Below, in pieces: positions 60,940-64,000 of a stretch of DNA of 64,000 bases. Position numbers and translations under genes: made by a program. Position 1 is the first letter of the stretch. Every line of letters starts with the position of its first letter. This stretch comes from Candidatus Eiseniibacteriota bacterium (GTDB lineage: Bacteria; Orphanbacterota; Orphanbacteria; Orphanbacterales; Orphanbacteraceae). The stretch lies in the NCBI GenBank assembly GCA_029262235.1, contig JAJCZU010000004.1:124001-188000 (forward strand), written 5' to 3'. Below the pieces are notes generated by a model. The model did no database searches. It was given only the letters and a program-made list of their open reading frames with translations, and had not been told where the DNA came from.

Positions 60940-61428
60940 ATGGCCCTGCGTTTCCTTTGCCAGCAGTGCAATGGCGAGATCGTGACTCAGTTTCTTAACG
61001 TGGGCGATCAGGCAAAGTGCACATTCTGCGGGAGCACGACTCCGGTTCCGCGAGGCTGCGATGAGTTCAACCCTCCACCAGATTACCATCCAAAATCAGG
61101 TCAGCAGTCGGTGGATGGTCCTGCCGGAGAGTTTTTGCCAGATAGCAGTGCTACTAGGAGTCCTGCTCAAGAATCAAAAACCGGGAGCGTAGAGTCTCGA
61201 ATGGATCAGATGGGCATGGCATTTCTGATGCTTGGATTTCTGGGGAGTGCTTTTGGAGTTTGGAACAGCCTGTCGGAGCCGGAGTGGATGTCAGGCATAT
61301 GGCACACGATTGCTTTTGCGTCCCTATTCAATGGATTCGTGACGTGGCTACTATTCAGCGCCGGAGCCACTGTGATTCGGCTCCTCAAGAAACTGAACGA
61401 TCTTCCGTTCAATGGAGAGATTTCGTGA
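60940..61428 (+). CDS. Zinc-ribbon membrane protein
   Basis: A 162-residue protein; AAGGAG lies 7 bases before the ATG. It opens with a ribbon (CQQCNGEIVTQFLNVGDQAKCTFCG), then a disordered Pro/Ser/Gly-rich linker and two membrane helices (GMAFLMLGFLGSAFGVW, IAFASLFNGFVTWLLFSAGATVI). The order is the reverse of the zinc-ribbon proteins at 15952, 42643 and 60235. It starts 70 bases after the relic tail. Function unknown. Confidence 0.78.
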   Translation: MALRFLCQQCNGEIVTQFLNVGDQAKCTFCGSTTPVPRGCDEFNPPPDYHPKSGQQSVDGPAGEFLPDSSATRSPAQESKTGSVESRMDQMGMAFLMLGFLGSAFGVWNSLSEPEWMSGIWHTIAFASLFNGFVTWLLFSAGATVIRLLKKLNDLPFNGEIS

Positions 61429-61460
61429 GACACCGAGAATACTCAAACTGAGGTGGTCAA

Positions 61461-61811
61461 GTGGGCAGTCAGTTACTTGTTGTCATTCTTATCTCGACCC
61501 TCTTTGCCAGCCAAACGGCAAGCGCCCGCACCTGGCTCATCGAACCTGACGGCACAGGGGAGGTGCCGACGATTCAGGCGGGGATTGCATTGGCGGTGGA
61601 CGGGGACACTGTGCTGATTGCAGCGGGTACCTACAGCGAACCGCCTAGTCAAACACCCTCCTCTCATTTCAACAAGCAGCCTCTCCATCAAGGAGGATTT
61701 TGTGTACGTGGCCAATGTTTCTTCGACTTCGCCTACCGATCTCTTTTTTTCTTGTTCAATATCGCAATCCGAGCTCAGCGCGCACCAGAACATGACGGAA
61801 GTGTAGAATGA
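61461..61811 (+). pseudogene. Truncated beta-helix gene, N-terminal part only
   Basis: GTG start with GAGG upstream. The signal peptide (LLVVILISTLFASQTASA) and family signature TWLIEPDGTGEVPTIQAGIALAVDGDTVLIAAGTYSE are typical of the beta-helix proteins of this window. After residue 59 the similarity stops abruptly: no rungs and no tag follow, and 57 unrelated residues run to a TGA that overlaps the next ATG (ATGA). The break is near 61640. It is a broken family member. Whether the short product is made is unknown. Confidence 0.75.
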
Positions 61812-62890
61812 CGTTTACGGTTCTACTTTGGTTTGGTGCCGCTCGGCTCTTGTACAGTTTGATTGAAAGGTGGAGTTGGAGATTTGTCATCTCCGAGGTT
61901 TTGGCTATTTCTATCGGCCTAGTAGTTGGGTGGATGTTCCTTGGGATCCAAACCCCAATTGTCCTAGGGCTAGTGCAAGGCGGAATTTTCTTGGCAACTG
62001 CAGTTTCCGCAATACTGGTAGGCCGGCGTGTCCCGATTGACACGGCTCGGGATCCGGGCGCAAGACTAAACCCCCTGAACCTTGGAATTATTGATTTCTC
62101 CTGGTTATCTATCATTGCGGGAACGCTAGCGCTTGTTTGCTTCGCAAGATCATCACCCCCCTTGGCTGCTCAGGGCCCGACGGATCTGTCGGTGGAGAAC
62201 TTGCAGGCGCAGCTGGCGAACCTTCGCTTTCTCCTAGGCCATACGATTGAGAGTATTTTCCTGTTAGGTGGTGTACTGGCTGGATGTATGGCCATCCTCT
62301 GGGCAGGAGAAATCTGGAGAAAGAAGGAAAGCTCCGCGCGCAGCCACTATAGGTTCACTACAATTGCTGCGATTCGAATGGTAGTTGCATACTTCATTGC
62401 AGTGGGCAGTGCAGGTTGCTGGGTCGGAATTCCATTTTTTGAATTGATGAATGATCTAACGAATCAAATCGCTGCGCATGAAACGCCAAAGCGATCCGCC
62501 ATACACAAGTCGAATGTCTTCACGATTGGTCCGTTTCCTAAGGGGATGCCAACGCTAGAGAGCTTAAGGGACCAAAGCAGTTGGCAAGGACTGGAACGGC
62601 ACCTCGTCAATGCGGGGAGAGGATCGGACGTGTTTGTCCTGCTCGTTGGATCAGTCGACGAGGAAGAGCTGACTTCTCGGCTTGGAAGTGGAGAGAGGGT
62701 TTCTCTTAGTAGTGCTCGTGCGAATTGGATTCGACAACAAATTCTCTTGGATAGCATTCCTGGCGTTAATCCCGATGCAGTATTGGCTGTTCAAGGGGGG
62801 GCATCCAATACTGGACCGGAGATTTCAGATGCTGCGCTCGCACGAGATCGAGTTGTGAGAATTAGGGTTGAGCATCGAGAACTCGAGTAG
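61808..62890 (+). CDS. Multi-pass membrane protein with C-terminal OmpA-like domain
   Basis: A 360-residue protein; its ATG overlaps the previous stop. About five membrane helices (TVLLWFGAARLLYSLI, FVISEVLAISIGLVVGWMFLG, IVLGLVQGGIFLATAVSAILV, SIIAGTLALVCFA, SIFLLGGVLAGCMAILWA, then MVVAYFIAVGSAGCWVGIPF). The last 120 residues (VFVLLVGSVDEEELTSRLGSGERVSLSSARANWIRQQIL..VLAVQGGASNT..LARDRVVRIRV) follow the OmpA/MotB pattern of GxxD, NxxLSxxRA and RRV, though the usual Asp-Arg pair is weak. It may bind peptidoglycan. Operon with the next gene. Confidence 0.75.
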   Translation: MTFTVLLWFGAARLLYSLIERWSWRFVISEVLAISIGLVVGWMFLGIQTPIVLGLVQGGIFLATAVSAILVGRRVPIDTARDPGARLNPLNLGIIDFSWLSIIAGTLALVCFARSSPPLAAQGPTDLSVENLQAQLANLRFLLGHTIESIFLLGGVLAGCMAILWAGEIWRKKESSARSHYRFTTIAAIRMVVAYFIAVGSAGCWVGIPFFELMNDLTNQIAAHETPKRSAIHKSNVFTIGPFPKGMPTLESLRDQSSWQGLERHLVNAGRGSDVFVLLVGSVDEEELTSRLGSGERVSLSSARANWIRQQILLDSIPGVNPDAVLAVQGGASNTGPEISDAALARDRVVRIRVEHRELE

Positions 62891-62899
62891 GAGGAAGCC

Positions 62900-63499
62900 G
62901 TGACAAGGGAACAACCTCTGGATTCAGCAAAGCGACAGAGCGAGAGCATCTTGCTAGAAGAGTGGAAGCAGAGATGCGAATCCTATAGGCAGTATCAAAG
63001 TCTCTACTTGACAACGAACAGTATCGTCTTAACCGGTGGATTGATTTCTTTCAGCATTGGAAGCGACAAAGATATGACTCAGTTTAGCGAAGTGGCTGCA
63101 TTGACGCCGGGCTCCCTCTTTTCGTGCTCCGCCCGCTGGCGGGGGCGAGTTCGGGGCGGACAGGCTGCATCGTGGACTCGCGCGACCGGCCCCGCGGCCC
63201 TTGTGGAAAGGGGGAGTGAGAGGTGCTGGGGCAACATGTCTCAATGTCTCTCGGGGAGAGACCCCACGGCACCTTGGTCCACCCCTGTGGAAAGTGAGAT
63301 CGCACCCCCGGAGAGCCAGGTGGGAGACCTCGCAAGTCATGCGGGGTCTCCTCTATTATCCTTTCGCGGATCGAACGAGAATTGGGGCTTCACAGGCCAC
63401 ACGGCGAAGTGCGTCTCGCCCGCTCGCCACCTGTGGAAATGCCGACCCCGCGACAGGCCCCACACGTCTCGATGTCTCGGGGGGAGAGAACACATGTAA
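62900..63499 (+). pseudogene. Small membrane-protein gene cut by the composite repeat
   Basis: GTG start with TAGGAGGAA upstream, 9 bases after the previous stop. The first 67 residues are protein-like: a helical charged start (ILLEEWKQRCESYRQYQSLYLTT) and a membrane helix (NSIVLTGGLISFSIG). From about 63103 the frame runs into repeat sequence and codes low-complexity Arg/Gly/Ser residues to a chance stop. The gene appears truncated at the border of the repeat; the missing C-terminal part is not seen downstream. Confidence 0.65.
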
Positions 63500-63500
63500 G
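63103..63500 (+). repeat. Double composite repeat
   Basis: Two CCTGTGG/GTCTC units flank a tRNA-like end. First unit: GGCTCCCTCTTTTCGTG (terminator relic), CTTGTGGAAAGGGG at 63200, ATGTCTCAATGTCTCTCGGGGAGAGAC to 63262. Then CCCCTGTGGAAAG at 63283, CCCCGGAGAGCCA at 63306-63317 and hairpin GGAGACCTCGC/GCGGGGTCTCC at 63323-63351. Second unit: CTTCACAGG at 63389, CCTGTGGAAATGCCG at 63430, CGTCTCGATGTCTCGGGGGGAGAG to 63488. Confidence 0.75.
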
Positions 63501-63690
63501 CATTACCTCAGTAGGGCATTGGGCATCTCTGCAGCAAAGAGGGGTCTAAGGCACCATGCGGAGTTTCGTCACGGACGATTACCAGGACGCATAGCACTGT
63601 TGCATGTATCAGCAAGGTAGCTCTAGACTGACTATCAACTGGGACAGGGAGAGTCACCTGCACTTACCAACACGAGCCCTTGGGAAGGTT

Positions 63691-64000
63691 GTGAAAACTA
63701 CAAAAGCACACTGCAATCAATGTCTAGATTCTCGGCAGCATGATGTCCTGCATTCGCACTCGGAGAAGTGGAATTCTAACGATGGTGGAATATGCGGATC
63801 TGACGAGTATGACCTTCTTCGGTGTCGCGGATGTGAGTCGATTGCGGTACGACATATCGCGTGGTGCTCGGAGGACATCGACGAATTGGGGGCTCCATAT
63901 AGCACCGTTTTATACTACCCACCCTCAATTTCTCGACCAATGCCACGTTGGGTTCACGACCTTGTAACCAGCGAGGCGACTTCTTTGATGGGGGATCTTC
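63691..64000 (+). CDS. DUF4145-like protein, cut by the window end
   Basis: An open frame of at least 103 codons reaches the last base; GTG 63691 has GGGAAGG 3 bases upstream, closer than usual. The sequence has HCNQCLDSRQHDVL, then YDLLRCRGCESIAVRHIAWCSEDIDELG, then YYPPSISRPMPRWV: the CxxC, H and YPP...RxxPxW pattern of DUF4145 proteins, often found with restriction or defence genes. Bases 63501-63690 hold nothing I can name. Confidence 0.75.
   Translation, partial: MKTTKAHCNQCLDSRQHDVLHSHSEKWNSNDGGICGSDEYDLLRCRGCESIAVRHIAWCSEDIDELGAPYSTVLYYPPSISRPMPRWVHDLVTSEATSLMGDL

Noticed and set aside
4911-63500. CRISPR array
   Set aside because: The repeats are long, diverged and kilobases apart, with genes between them; there are no short regular spacers and no cas genes.
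1-64000. Processing enzyme for the C-terminal tag
   Set aside because: I looked for a sortase, exosortase/rhombosortase, T9SS core protein or other candidate near the tagged genes. The only proteases are the subtilase and the caspase, each with a better explanation, so the machine is probably outside the window.

Overview
The window looks like chromosomal DNA from an uncultured, diderm, free-living bacterium, probably of the FCB side of the tree (Eisenbacteria/Krumholzibacteriota-like). This rests on many secreted proteins ending in NPFNP...VYDxxGRxVR FlgD-like C-terminal domains, on FG-GAP, beta-helix, PA14 and LamG surface proteins, on Hanks-type kinases fused to TPR repeats, and on a TIGR02999-type ECF sigma factor. 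There is no rRNA, ribosomal protein or complete tRNA to place it more firmly.

Layout: 0.1-4.7 kb holds two unrecognised large proteins. 5-20 kb is a run of secreted proteins (beta-helix, subtilase, small secreted proteins, a tail-fibre-like protein) separated by repeats. 20.5-23.6 kb (minus) is an ECF sigma factor translationally coupled to a TPR kinase, divergent from three FG-GAP surface proteins (23.9-33.1 kb). 33.2-35.8 kb (minus) is a lipoprotein group. 36.1-38.8 kb is a second kinase-TPR protein. 39.5-46 kb holds more secreted proteins and a PEGA lipoprotein. 46.3-54.2 kb holds a DUF4236 protein, a voltage-gated K+ channel and a tight CHASE2 - exported WD40/caspase - FecR operon. 54.7-63.5 kb mixes membrane proteins, lipoproteins, zinc-ribbon proteins and more tailed secreted proteins. 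A DUF4145 gene runs off the right edge.

The main discovery candidate is a short C-terminal tag. Thirteen proteins with predicted signal peptides but unrelated folds (beta-helix, C-type lectin, beta-propeller, ConA-like, small novel cores) end exactly in [ST]-W-x-x-[VLF]-K-x-[MLIW]-F-R-stop, usually after a TATE-like linker. Seven other secreted proteins instead end in a FlgD-like domain. No protein carries both, and the beta-helix family is found with either. I infer two alternative export or anchoring routes, with the short tail being an undescribed sorting signal. A decayed fourteenth copy lies in frame behind a TAG codon at 60817-60870.

The second candidate is a composite intergenic repeat of about 70-275 bp: the 3' half of a tRNA (T-arm, acceptor strand, CCA), a rho-independent terminator, a CCACAGG/CCTGTGG inverted pair, and a GTCTC-rich end. 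About fifteen full or partial copies lie between genes, mostly among the secreted-protein genes, and one appears to cut into a gene at about 63.1 kb. This suggests cassette-like accretion at tRNA-derived sites. The two kinases and the sigma factor could regulate the surface genes, but this is only inferred from position.
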